A stretch of 64,000 nucleotides of DNA, from NCBI GenBank assembly GCA_964251675.1, contig CAXUKS010000004.1:1-64000 (forward strand). The letters run 5' to 3'. The position numbers and the translations under genes were made by a program. Source of the DNA: JANXMY01 sp964251675. GTDB taxonomy: Bacteria; Armatimonadota; Armatimonadia; Armatimonadales; Capsulimonadaceae. Under the pieces are notes generated by a model. The model saw only the letters and a program-made list of their open reading frames with translations, was not told the DNA's origin and did not search any database. Below, one piece after another: positions 8,878 through 16,374 of the stretch. Positions within the stretch are counted from its first letter, which is position 1, and each line of letters opens with the position of its first letter.

Positions 8878-10059
8878 ATGCACTCATCACTTACTGCCCT
8901 GCGCCGCACCGCCCGCTCGTTCGGGCTGGTCACCGTCGGCGTCCTGTCCACGCTGGGGGCATTGTCCCTCACGCACGTTTCCCCCGCCCAGGCCCAAAGC
9001 CCCGGCGTCTCGCTGGCTTCCCTGCAAGCCACGATTACTAATCTGCAAAACCGCGTCGCTTACCTGGAAACCCATCCCACGCCCGGCCCCAAAGGGGACA
9101 CTGGCGCGAACGGCAAAGACGGCGCACCGGGTGCACAAGGGCCACAAGGTCTCAAAGGCGACACGGGCGCACCCGGTACTGCCGGAGCCAATGGCACGAA
9201 TGGCAAAGACGGCCTCAATGGCACAAACGGAGCGCCCGGCGCTCCAGGGCCGAAAGGCGACACTGGCGCACCAGGTCCGCAGGGAGTTCCGGGGACACAA
9301 GGCCCCAAAGGCGACACGGGTGCACCGGGTCCACGGGGTGTTCAGGGTGCTCAGGGTCCGGCGGGAGCGTCTCCGTTCACCGTCAGCGGAACAGACGTGA
9401 CCTTGTCGGGCTACAATCTTCGGATCGTCAACGGTCTGGGCACTACGACCACCACCAACGGCCTGGGCAACCTGACCCTCGGCTACAATGCGACGGGCAA
9501 CGATCAGGGCGCAGGCGATGTCCGCACGGGCAGCCACAACCTAATCCTCGGCGACCAGAACAGCTACAGCAGCTACGGCGGCTTGGTGGCAGGCTATGAC
9601 AACGCGATCAGCGGTCGCTACGCCTCGGTCAGCGGCGGCTACCAGAACACGGCCAGTGCCGTTGCCGCTTCGGTCAGCGGCGGCGGCGGCAACGCGGCCA
9701 GCGGCCAATACGCCTCGGTCAGCGGCGGCTTATACAACACGGCCAGCGGCAGTTTCGCCTCGGTGGGCGGCGGCGGCGGCAACACGGCCAGCGGCAACTC
9801 CAGCTCGGTCAGCGGTGGCTCTGGCAACACGGTCAGCAACTACTACGCCTCGGTGAGCGGCGGCTTAAACAACACGGCCAGCGGCCAATACGCCTCGGTG
9901 GGCGGCGGCGTAAACAACACGGCCAGCGGCCTCTATTCTTGGGCCAGCGGCGGCTACCAGAACACGGCCAGCGGCAGTTTCGCCTCGGTCAGCGGCGGCA
10001 ACACTCTGACCCAGAGTGCCAACTACGGCTGGACCGGCGGCTCCTACCACACGCCCTAG
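8878..10059 (+). CDS. Secreted collagen-like / beta-roll repeat protein, paralogue 1
   Basis: 393 residues. Signal peptide (about 1-40, ending 'AQAQ'), the shared family motif 'SPGVSLASL', a short coiled coil (about 45-65), a collagen Gly-X-Y tract (about 68-160, many GPKGDTG units), a conserved linker ('GASPFTVSGTDVTLSGYN'), then 'GSHNLILGD' and nine 15-residue repeats of consensus ASVSGGxxNTASGxx, ending 'GGSYHTP'. The repeats resemble YadA-type trimeric beta-roll heads, so a trimeric collagen stalk with a beta-roll tip is likely. No membrane anchor, LPXTG or PEP-CTERM tail is present. The ribosome site 'aggagaacc' is identical to that of paralogue 4. Confidence 0.85.
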   Translation: MHSSLTALRRTARSFGLVTVGVLSTLGALSLTHVSPAQAQSPGVSLASLQATITNLQNRVAYLETHPTPGPKGDTGANGKDGAPGAQGPQGLKGDTGAPGTAGANGTNGKDGLNGTNGAPGAPGPKGDTGAPGPQGVPGTQGPKGDTGAPGPRGVQGAQGPAGASPFTVSGTDVTLSGYNLRIVNGLGTTTTTNGLGNLTLGYNATGNDQGAGDVRTGSHNLILGDQNSYSSYGGLVAGYDNAISGRYASVSGGYQNTASAVAASVSGGGGNAASGQYASVSGGLYNTASGSFASVGGGGGNTASGNSSSVSGGSGNTVSNYYASVSGGLNNTASGQYASVGGGVNNTASGLYSWASGGYQNTASGSFASVSGGNTLTQSANYGWTGGSYHTP

Positions 10060-10084
10060 CTTGCAGCGACACGCGCTTTGTCCC

Positions 10085-10111
10085 GGCCCGGACGCCCCCA
10101 GCGTTCGGGCC
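10085..10111 (+). terminator. Hairpin between paralogues 1 and 2
   Basis: 'ggcccggacgc' and 'gcgttcgggcc' pair with one mismatch, followed by T-rich sequence. The same hairpin type ends paralogue 2 (11191), the remnant tail (13716) and paralogue 6 (16241). Confidence 0.6.
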
Positions 10112-10166
10112 ACTCTTTGCTTTTCAGATTTTGCTTTTCAGATTTTGTTTTTTCAGAAAGACGACG

Positions 10167-11165
10167 ATGACTAAATTCAAGCCTTACTTCCATGCCTGTC
10201 TCGGCTTCTTCGCCGCCGTGGGCGTCCTGTCGCTGACCCACACCACGCCCGCCGAAGCCCAAAGCCCCGCCGTCTCGCTGGCCTCCCTGCTGGCCCGCAT
10301 TCAGGCCGATGAGGCCAAGATCAGCGACCAGCAGGACCAGATCACCTACCTGAAGAACCACCCCACGTCCGGTCCCAAAGGGGATACCGGGCCACAGGGA
10401 CCGAAAGGGGACATCGGCGCACAAGGCCCACAAGGCCCTGCCGGAACCAACGGCACAAACGGCGCTCCGGGCGTCAAGGGTGACACCGGGCCGCAAGGCC
10501 CTGCCGGAGCCAATGGCACGAATGGCAAGGACGGCCTCAATGGTAAAAGCGGCCCACAAGGCCCGCAGGGGCCTAAAGGCGACACGGGTGCTCAGGGTCC
10601 ACGGGGTGTTCAGGGTGCTCAGGGTCCGGCGGGAGCGTCTCCGTTCACGGTGAGCGGCACGGCAGGGTCGGCGGGGGCGCTGGTGACGCTGTCGGGCTAC
10701 AACCTGCGGATCGTCAACGGTCTGGGCAGCACGGACAGCGTCAACGGCCTGGGAAACCTGACCCTCGGCTACAATGCGCCGGGCAACAACCAGGGCGCAG
10801 GCGATGTCCGCACGGGCAGCCACAACTTAATCCTCGGCGACCAGAACAGCTACAGCAGCTACGGCGGTCTGGTGGCAGGCTACGACAACGCGATCAGCGG
10901 TCCCTACGCCTCGGTCAGCGGCGGTGGCGTCAACACGGCCAGCGGCCAATACGCCTCGGTGGGCGGCGGCGTAAACAACACGGCCAGCGGCCTCTATTCT
11001 TGGGTCAGCGGCGGCTACAGCAACGCGGCCAGTGCCATTGCCGCCTCGGTGGGCGGCGGCTTAAACAACACGGCCAGCGGCCAATACGCCTCGGTCAGCG
11101 GCGGCTTCCAGAACACGGCCAGTACCGTCTACGGCTGGGCCGGCGGCTCCTACCACACGCCCTAG
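10167..11165 (+). CDS. Secreted collagen-like / beta-roll repeat protein, paralogue 2
   Basis: The start at 10167 (MTKFKPYFHACLG) gives a clear signal peptide; the frame is open upstream but that part overlaps paralogue 1. 332 residues: signal peptide ending 'AEAQ', a Gln/Asp coiled coil ('IQADEAKISDQQDQITYL'), a collagen tract (about 70-160), the family linker, and five 15-residue ASVSGGxxNTASGxx repeats ending 'GGSYHTP'. The upstream 90 bp and the first codons are almost identical to those of paralogue 3, which points to a recent tandem duplication. It is probably co-secreted or alternately expressed with its neighbours. The role (adhesion, sheath or matrix) is inferred from architecture only. 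Confidence 0.83.
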   Translation: MTKFKPYFHACLGFFAAVGVLSLTHTTPAEAQSPAVSLASLLARIQADEAKISDQQDQITYLKNHPTSGPKGDTGPQGPKGDIGAQGPQGPAGTNGTNGAPGVKGDTGPQGPAGANGTNGKDGLNGKSGPQGPQGPKGDTGAQGPRGVQGAQGPAGASPFTVSGTAGSAGALVTLSGYNLRIVNGLGSTDSVNGLGNLTLGYNAPGNNQGAGDVRTGSHNLILGDQNSYSSYGGLVAGYDNAISGPYASVSGGGVNTASGQYASVGGGVNNTASGLYSWVSGGYSNAASAIAASVGGGLNNTASGQYASVSGGFQNTASTVYGWAGGSYHTP

Positions 11166-11190
11166 CCCGCAACGACACGCGGTTTGTCCC

Positions 11191-11217
11191 GGCCCGGACG
11201 CCCCCAGCGTTCGGGCC
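11191..11217 (+). terminator. Hairpin between paralogues 2 and 3
   Basis: A near-exact copy of the 10085 hairpin, followed by the same T-rich tract that leads into the next gene. Confidence 0.6.
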
Positions 11218-11272
11218 ACTCTTTGCTTTTCAGATTTTGCTTTTCAGATTTTGTTTTTTCAGAAAGACGACG

Positions 11273-12160
11273 ATGACTAAATTCAAGCCTTACTTCCATG
11301 CCTGCCTCGGCTTCTTCGCCGCCGTGGGCGTCTTTTCCCTGACCCATACCATGCCCGCCGTGGCACAAAGCCCCGGTGTTTCCCTGGCCTCCCTGCAAGC
11401 TAAAATCACAGATTTACAAAATCAGGTAGATTATCTCAAAAGCCACCCCACGCCCGGCCCACAAGGCCCCGCTGGAACCAACGGCACGAATGGTAAAGAC
11501 GGCCTCAACGGCATAAACGGCAAAGATGGCGCTCAGGGTCCGAAAGGTGACACCGGCGCACAAGGCCCGCAGGGTATTCAGGGTGCTCAGGGTCCGGCGG
11601 GGGCGTCTCCGTTCACCGTCAGCGGAACAGACGTGACCTTGTCGGGCTACAATCTTCGGATCGTCAACGGCTTGGGCAGCACGGACAGCGTCAACGGTTT
11701 GGGCAACTTGACCCTCGGCTACAATGCGACGGGCAACACTCAAGGCGGGGGCGATGTCCGCACGGGCAGCCACAACCTGGTGTTGGGTGACCTGAACAAC
11801 TACAGCAGCTACGGCGGTCTGGTGGCAGGCTATGACAACACCGTCAGCGGCCGATACGCTTCGGTCAGCGGCGGCTTTGCCAACACGGCCAGCGGCATCT
11901 ACGCCTCGGTCAGCGGCGGCCTCTACAACACCGCCAGCGGTTCCTATGCCTCGGTCAGCGGCGGCTTTGGCAACACGTCCAGTGGCTACACCTCCTCGGT
12001 TACCGGCGGCTTTGCCAACACGGCCAGCAACTCCTACGCCTCGGTCAGCGGCGGCACATACAACACGGCCAGCGGCCTCTACTCTTCGGTCAGCGGCGGC
12101 AACAGTTTGACCCAGAGTGCCAACTACGCCTGGACCGGCGGCTCCTACCACACGCCCTAG
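11273..12160 (+). CDS. Secreted collagen-like / beta-roll repeat protein, paralogue 3
   Basis: The start at 11273 (MTKFKPYFHACLG) matches paralogue 2. 295 residues: signal peptide ending 'AVAQ', a short coiled coil ('ITDLQNQVDYL'), the shortest collagen tract of paralogues 1-4 (about 60-115), the conserved linker ('GASPFTVSGTDVTLSGYN') and six 15-residue repeats ending 'GGSYHTP'. The length difference from paralogue 2 comes from the number of Gly-X-Y triplets and repeats, as expected from slippage or unequal recombination. Confidence 0.83.
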   Translation: MTKFKPYFHACLGFFAAVGVFSLTHTMPAVAQSPGVSLASLQAKITDLQNQVDYLKSHPTPGPQGPAGTNGTNGKDGLNGINGKDGAQGPKGDTGAQGPQGIQGAQGPAGASPFTVSGTDVTLSGYNLRIVNGLGSTDSVNGLGNLTLGYNATGNTQGGGDVRTGSHNLVLGDLNNYSSYGGLVAGYDNTVSGRYASVSGGFANTASGIYASVSGGLYNTASGSYASVSGGFGNTSSGYTSSVTGGFANTASNSYASVSGGTYNTASGLYSSVSGGNSLTQSANYAWTGGSYHTP

Positions 12161-12383
12161 CCTGTCTCAGTTCTAGACCGAAATAGCCGTCCTCGGGGAT
12201 TAGCTCGGCGGGCGGCTGTTTACTTCTTATACCAGTTGGCTGCTTCGTCGATATCAGAAAATTTATTAGGAATTCATTAGGGGTTGGATTGTACAATGAA
12301 ACAATCCATCCGTAAAACCAGGACGTATCCCCGAGAGGACCCGTTCTGGAAAAGCTCATATCGCATAGACCAGGAGAACCAAA
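12161..12383. other. Intergenic region without recognised gene
   Basis: 223 bp between paralogues 3 and 4. It contains a small hairpin ('ggattgt'...'acaatcc', 12284-12309) and AT-rich sequence around 12250-12285 that could hold a promoter. Short open frames here have no support. Confidence 0.4.
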
Positions 12384-13580
12384 ATGCACTCATCACTTAC
12401 TGCCCTGCGCCGCACCGCCCGCTCGTTCGGGCTGGTCACCGTCGGCGTCCTGTCCACGCTGGGGGCACTGTCCCTCACGCACGTCTCCCCCGCCCAGGCC
12501 CAAAGCCCCGGCGTCTCGCTGGCTTCCCTGGTCGCGCAGATCAACGCGCTCAAAACTCAGCAGCAAGCCGATGAAGCCACGATTAGCGACCAGCAAGTTC
12601 AGATTACCTACTTGAAGAACCACCCCACGCCCGGCCCTAAAGGGGACACTGGCGCGAACGGCAAAGACGGCGCACCGGGCGCACAAGGGCCGCAGGGTCC
12701 CAAAGGCGATGCCGGGGCCACTGGCGCTCAGGGTCCCAAAGGTAACGCGGGCGCTCAGGGTCCGCAAGGCAACGCTGGGCCACAGGGTCCGCAGGGCGTC
12801 CAGGGTCCACGGGGTATTCAGGGCGTTCAGGGTCCGGCGGGGGCGTCTCCATTCACGGTGAGTGGCACGGCAGGCTCGGCGGGGGCGCAGGTGACGCTTT
12901 CGGGCTACAATCTCAACATTGTCAATGGAGCAGGCAGCACTAGCACTATCAATGGCCTCGGCAACTTGATCATCGGTTACAACGAGACGGACCCCAGCTT
13001 CACCCAGACGCGGGCGGGCAGCCACAACCTGGTTGTCGGTACGGGAAACAACTATCTGTCCTACGGCGGCATTGTGTCGGGGAGCAGCAACCTGATCAAT
13101 GGTCCCTTTGCCTCGGTTTTTGGAGGCCGCCTCAACGTCGCACGAACCTTTGGGGCCACTGTGCTGGGCGGTGTGAGCAACACAGCCAGCAACCAGTTCG
13201 CCACAGTCAGCGGCGGCCAGAGCAACACGGCCAGCGGCGACTTTGCCTCCGTCAGCGGTGGCCTGAGCAACACAGCCAGCGGTTCCTATGCCTCGGTCAG
13301 CGGCGGCGGCGGCAACACAGCCAGCGGTCAATATGCCTCGGTCAGCGGCGGCGGCGGCAACACAGCCAGCAATTTCGCTGCCTCGATCAGCGGCGGCAGC
13401 GTCAACACGTCCAGCGGCCAATACGCCACAGTCAGCGGCGGCCAGAGCAACACGGCCAGCGGCCAATACGCCACAGTCAGCGGCGGCAGGGATCTCAGTC
13501 AAGGCACTAAGTACGGCTGGTCGGCGGGCACTGAGTCGAGTGTTCCCTTTAAGACCTCCGGCAACTTCATCTCGCCCTAG
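12384..13580 (+). CDS. Secreted collagen-like / beta-roll repeat protein, paralogue 4
   Basis: 398 residues. The N-terminal 45 or so residues (MHSSLTALRRTARSFG...) and the ribosome site are identical or nearly so to paralogue 1, while the rest differs. After the signal peptide comes a longer coiled coil ('QINALKTQQQADEATISDQQ'), a collagen tract rich in GAQGPKG/GNAGPQG units, the linker, and nine 15-residue repeats. It ends in 'GTESSVPFKTSGNFISP', unlike the GGSYHTP ending of paralogues 1-3 and closer to paralogues 5-6. It looks like a mosaic between the two subfamilies. Confidence 0.83.
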   Translation: MHSSLTALRRTARSFGLVTVGVLSTLGALSLTHVSPAQAQSPGVSLASLVAQINALKTQQQADEATISDQQVQITYLKNHPTPGPKGDTGANGKDGAPGAQGPQGPKGDAGATGAQGPKGNAGAQGPQGNAGPQGPQGVQGPRGIQGVQGPAGASPFTVSGTAGSAGAQVTLSGYNLNIVNGAGSTSTINGLGNLIIGYNETDPSFTQTRAGSHNLVVGTGNNYLSYGGIVSGSSNLINGPFASVFGGRLNVARTFGATVLGGVSNTASNQFATVSGGQSNTASGDFASVSGGLSNTASGSYASVSGGGGNTASGQYASVSGGGGNTASNFAASISGGSVNTSSGQYATVSGGQSNTASGQYATVSGGRDLSQGTKYGWSAGTESSVPFKTSGNFISP

Positions 13581-13605
13581 CTTGCAGTCAGAAGAAGCCG
13601 CCCGC

Positions 13606-13698
13606 CGGGACAGTCCCGGCTACGGCTGGAAGGCAGGCAGCGAGTCTGGCAGTTCCATTCCGGCGCTAGGCAACTTTGTTTCGGATGATCCCTTCTAA
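13606..13698 (+). pseudogene. C-terminal remnant of a seventh collagen/beta-roll paralogue
   Basis: Just after paralogue 4 stops, another frame encodes 'GYGWKAGSESGSSIPALGNF' followed by VSDDPF and a stop. This is the typical C-terminus of paralogue 5 ('YGWQAGSEG', 'GNFVSDPQ'). No start or upstream domains belong to it. It is best explained as the tail of a paralogue whose body was lost or replaced by recombination with paralogue 4; the family hairpin follows at 13716. Confidence 0.75.
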
Positions 13699-13715
13699 TC
13701 GAAGATTTCTCCTTT

Positions 13716-13746
13716 GGCCCGGACGTGTACCAAGCGCGTCCGGGCC
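13716..13746 (+). terminator. Hairpin downstream of the remnant tail
   Basis: 'ggcccggacg' and 'cgtccgggcc' flank a short loop; the same family as the hairpins at 10085 and 11191. Its survival beside the remnant supports the loss of a full gene here. Confidence 0.55.
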
Positions 13747-13774
13747 ACTTCCCAGCTTTTCAAGGAAACACACC

Positions 13775-14839
13775 ATGAACACCCAGCCGACCTCCGACAT
13801 TGACGCGCTGCGCCGCCGCCTGCTCCGGGCCGAGCGCCGCGCCCGCCTTTCCACCGCCTGTGGCCTCGGGGCCTGCGCCCTGTCGCTGCTGGCGAATGCC
13901 CCCCTGCCGCGCATCCTGGCGCAAAGCCCCGGCACGTCCCTGGCGTCCCTGGTCGCCCGTGTCAGCACTCTGGAGTCCCGCCCGCCTGTCCCCGGACCCA
14001 AAGGCGACACCGGGCCGCAGGGCGCAAAAGGCGATCCCGGCAAAGACGGGCCGAAAGGCGACACCGGGCCGCAGGGCGCAAAGGGCGATCCCGGCAAAGA
14101 TGGCCCCCAGGGCAGCACCGGACCACAGGGAGACAAGGGACCGCAAGGCCCCGCTGGCGCTGGCCTCTCTTCCCAGCAGGCTGCGGTCCTCGGCACGCTG
14201 TCGCTGTCGGGCACGGACTTGACCTTCAGGGGGATTAACCTGCACCTTGTGGATGGCTCAGGCAGCACCGCCAGCACGTCGGGTCTGGGCAACTTGATTG
14301 TCGGCTACAACGGCCCCAGCACGCTCTACACTCAGGCCCGGACGGGCAGCCACAACCTGATCCTAGGCGACGCCAACAACTACCTCTCCTACGGCGGCCT
14401 GGTCGCCGGACAAAACAACGTCGTTTCCGGGCCGTATGCGTCTGTCACCGGCGGAACCCAGAACCAGGCGTCCGGCTTCCAGTCTTCGGTCAGCGGCGGC
14501 ATCAACAACGGCGCCACCGGCAACAGCGCCGCCGTCGGCGGCGGGTTCGGCAACAAAGCCAACGCGTTCTATTCAGTCGTGTCGGGCGGCAACCAGAACA
14601 CGGCCAGTGCGGAGGGCAGCGCGGTCTCCGGCGGCGTCCAGAACACGGCCAGCGGCAATTACACCGCCATCAGCGGCGGCAAAAGCAACACGGCCAGCGG
14701 CCTCGACTCCTCGGTCAGCGGCGGGCGCAACCGCAACGAGAGCACCACTTACGGCTGGCAGGCGGGCAGCGAAGGCGACCGGAACAGCCAAACCGCCGGG
14801 CCGAACATTGACGGCAACTTTGTTTCGGACCCCCAGTAG
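13775..14839 (+). CDS. Secreted collagen-like / beta-roll repeat protein, paralogue 5
   Basis: The start at 13775 has 'aagga' 9 nt upstream. 354 residues. A basic/helical N-terminus ('IDALRRRLLRAERRARL') precedes a hydrophobic export segment ('LGACALSLLANA') and 'RILAQSPGTSLASLVARVST'. It has a short collagen tract (about 74-130) with duplicated GPKGDTGPQGAKGDPGKD blocks, the linker ('LSLSGTDLTFRGINLHLVDG'), and seven 15-residue repeats, ending 'GNFVSDPQ'. With paralogue 6 it forms a second subfamily, with an extra N-terminal amphipathic segment. Confidence 0.83.
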   Translation: MNTQPTSDIDALRRRLLRAERRARLSTACGLGACALSLLANAPLPRILAQSPGTSLASLVARVSTLESRPPVPGPKGDTGPQGAKGDPGKDGPKGDTGPQGAKGDPGKDGPQGSTGPQGDKGPQGPAGAGLSSQQAAVLGTLSLSGTDLTFRGINLHLVDGSGSTASTSGLGNLIVGYNGPSTLYTQARTGSHNLILGDANNYLSYGGLVAGQNNVVSGPYASVTGGTQNQASGFQSSVSGGINNGATGNSAAVGGGFGNKANAFYSVVSGGNQNTASAEGSAVSGGVQNTASGNYTAISGGKSNTASGLDSSVSGGRNRNESTTYGWQAGSEGDRNSQTAGPNIDGNFVSDPQ

Positions 14840-14840
14840 T

Positions 14841-15114
14841 CTGAAACGCTGGTCTGAAATGGCGTTGTTGCCTAAATGCCGCTGTGCTGAACTCTCCTCT
14901 GCCCTCGCCCGCCGCAGTGCCGGGAGAGTGCCGGGGGTATAAAACCCCCGGCAGCGAAAGCAGACGCCCTGCCGGGCTAAAGAAAACAGAAATTTGTCTT
15001 TCCGCTCGGAGGGCGGCTGAACTTAATGCCGGGGGTTTTATACCCCCGGCACTCTGGCTCGCCGATTTCTGGCTAGGATTTATGCAGCAACGCCGTTTGA
15101 AACGCTAGTCTGAA
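14841..15114. mobile_element. MITE-like element with terminal inverted and flanking direct repeats
   Basis: Terminal inverted repeats 'ggcgttgttgcctaaat' (14861-14877) and 'atttatgcagcaacgcc' (15078-15094) match at 15 of 17 positions. They are flanked by an 18-bp imperfect direct repeat, 'ctgaaacgctggtctgaa' (14841-14858) and 15097-15114. Inside are two strong hairpins with 'gccgggggt'/'acccccggc' arms (14930-14952, 15028-15050). No coding capacity. Similar ends occur alone or paired at 35330, 35638, 37461 and 48021. Confidence 0.75.
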
Positions 15115-15144
15115 GCCGTTCGGCAGCCGACAAGGAGAATTGCG

Positions 15145-16227
15145 ATGAATACTACCAAACACACACAAAAGAATGCCCAGGACACAAGCCGCGAACAGGA
15201 ACACCTCCAGCGGGAGCTGGGCCGCTCCGAGCGGTACGCGCCCCTTCAGGGCGGCCTGGCCTTCGGCGCCCTGGCGGTGACCGTCCTGCTGATGCTCCGC
15301 CCCGCCGTGCTGGCCCAGTCGCCGGGCGTCAGCCTGGCTACACTCACGGCCCGCGTGAGCACGCTGGAAGTTCATGCGTCCGACCCCGGCCCCAAAGGGC
15401 CGACCGGCGACGCCGGGGCGAAAGGCGCGGCGGGCAGCGCCGGTTCGGCGGGGCCGCAAGGATCACAGGGCGCGGCTGGCCCGGTCGGGGCAGTCGGAGC
15501 GCAGGGGCCGCAAGGTCTCAAAGGCGCGTCCGGGGCGCAGGGGCCGCAGGGGCCGAGCGGAGTTGACGCGGCGCAGGTGGCCGCTCTTGGTCCGTTCTCG
15601 CTGTCTGGGAGCGACCTCAGTCTCACTGGGGTCAACGTCCATCTCGTGGACGGCTCGGGCAGCACCAACAGCGCGACGGGCCTCGGCAATCTCATCATCG
15701 GCTACAACGCCGCCAGCCCGAACTTTAACGAAGCCCGGACGGGCAGCCACAACTTAATTCTCGGCGATGCCAACAACTACCTCTCCTACGGCGGCCTCGT
15801 GGCAGGCTACAACAACTCCGTATCCGGGCCGTATGCGTCTGTCACCGGCGGCACGCGCAATCTCGCGTCCGGCTTCCAGTCGTCCATCCACGGCGGAAGC
15901 AGCAATGTCGCCTCCGGCAACAGCGCCTCAGTCCTCGGCGGGGACCGGAACACGGCCAGCGCGTTCTATTCGGTCGTGTCGGGCGGAAATCGGAACACGG
16001 CTCGCGGGGAGGGCAGTGCCGTCTCCGGCGGCGACCTGAACACGGCCAGCGGCTCCTATGCCTCCGTCAGCGGCGGCTACAGCAGCACGGCCAGCGGCCT
16101 GGCTTCCTCGATCAGCGGCGGGGGCAGTCTGTCCGACAGCTTCAACTTTGGATGGAAAGCAGGCATTGCCTTCGGCAACGCCCGCTCCGGGTCCTATAAC
16201 AGCACCTTCGGCTCCGACCGGGACTAG
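15145..16227 (+). CDS. Secreted collagen-like / beta-roll repeat protein, paralogue 6
   Basis: 360 residues with 'aaggag' 8 nt before ATG. The charged N-terminus ('DTSREQEHLQRELGRSERYA') precedes a hydrophobic segment (about 38-55, 'LAVTVLLMLRPAVLAQ'), the family motif 'SPGVSLATL', a collagen tract (about 75-140; richer in GAKGAAG/GSAGS units than the others), the linker ('FSLSGSDLSLTGVNVHLVDG') and seven 15-residue repeats, ending 'TFGSDRD'. It is closest to paralogue 5. It is followed by a terminator of the family type. Confidence 0.83.
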   Translation: MNTTKHTQKNAQDTSREQEHLQRELGRSERYAPLQGGLAFGALAVTVLLMLRPAVLAQSPGVSLATLTARVSTLEVHASDPGPKGPTGDAGAKGAAGSAGSAGPQGSQGAAGPVGAVGAQGPQGLKGASGAQGPQGPSGVDAAQVAALGPFSLSGSDLSLTGVNVHLVDGSGSTNSATGLGNLIIGYNAASPNFNEARTGSHNLILGDANNYLSYGGLVAGYNNSVSGPYASVTGGTRNLASGFQSSIHGGSSNVASGNSASVLGGDRNTASAFYSVVSGGNRNTARGEGSAVSGGDLNTASGSYASVSGGYSSTASGLASSISGGGSLSDSFNFGWKAGIAFGNARSGSYNSTFGSDRD

Positions 16228-16240
16228 CCGCCCCGTGATG

Positions 16241-16267
16241 GCCCGGACACGCGGGGCGTGTCCGGGC
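16241..16267 (+). terminator. Terminator after paralogue 6
   Basis: 'gcccggacacg'/'cgtgtccgggc' stem, followed by 'tttcgctctatttgttt'. Confidence 0.75.
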
Positions 16268-16283
16268 TTTCGCTCTATTTGTT

Positions 16284-16374
16284 TCACTTGGGCGGCTCCC
16301 ACCTCCCCACCAGTTGGGGGGTGAAGTGGAGTCGGTCGGCGGCGACGCCGAGGGCGCGGAGGCCATGCCAAAGT
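16284..16374 (-). pseudogene. Duplicated C-terminal fragment of a metallophosphoesterase
   Basis: It encodes 'WHGLRALGVAADRLHFTPQL' and on to 'VGRWEPPK' plus stop. This is nearly the same as the last 28 residues of the phosphoesterase gene at 17455-18135 ('WHGLRALCVAADRLHFMPRL...VGAWEETS'). The DNA similarity spans about 16287-16370 versus 17458-17541. The fragment begins exactly where the intervening nuclease gene ends, so the nuclease is bracketed by two copies of this 3' end. Confidence 0.8.

Noticed and set aside
9610..10040. 45-bp repeats within the collagen genes looking like a CRISPR array
   Set aside because: Repeats are in frame, contiguous without unique spacers, and encode the 15-residue beta-roll unit.
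12297..12380. Short open frame starting ATGAAACAATCC before paralogue 4
   Set aside because: No ribosome site, no conserved sequence; it overlaps the leader of paralogue 4.
12393..13502. Antisense open frame across paralogue 4 and similar ones across the other collagen genes
   Set aside because: Repetitive Gly/Ser codons read backwards give repetitive Ala/Gly products without start signals; the sense proteins have signal peptides.
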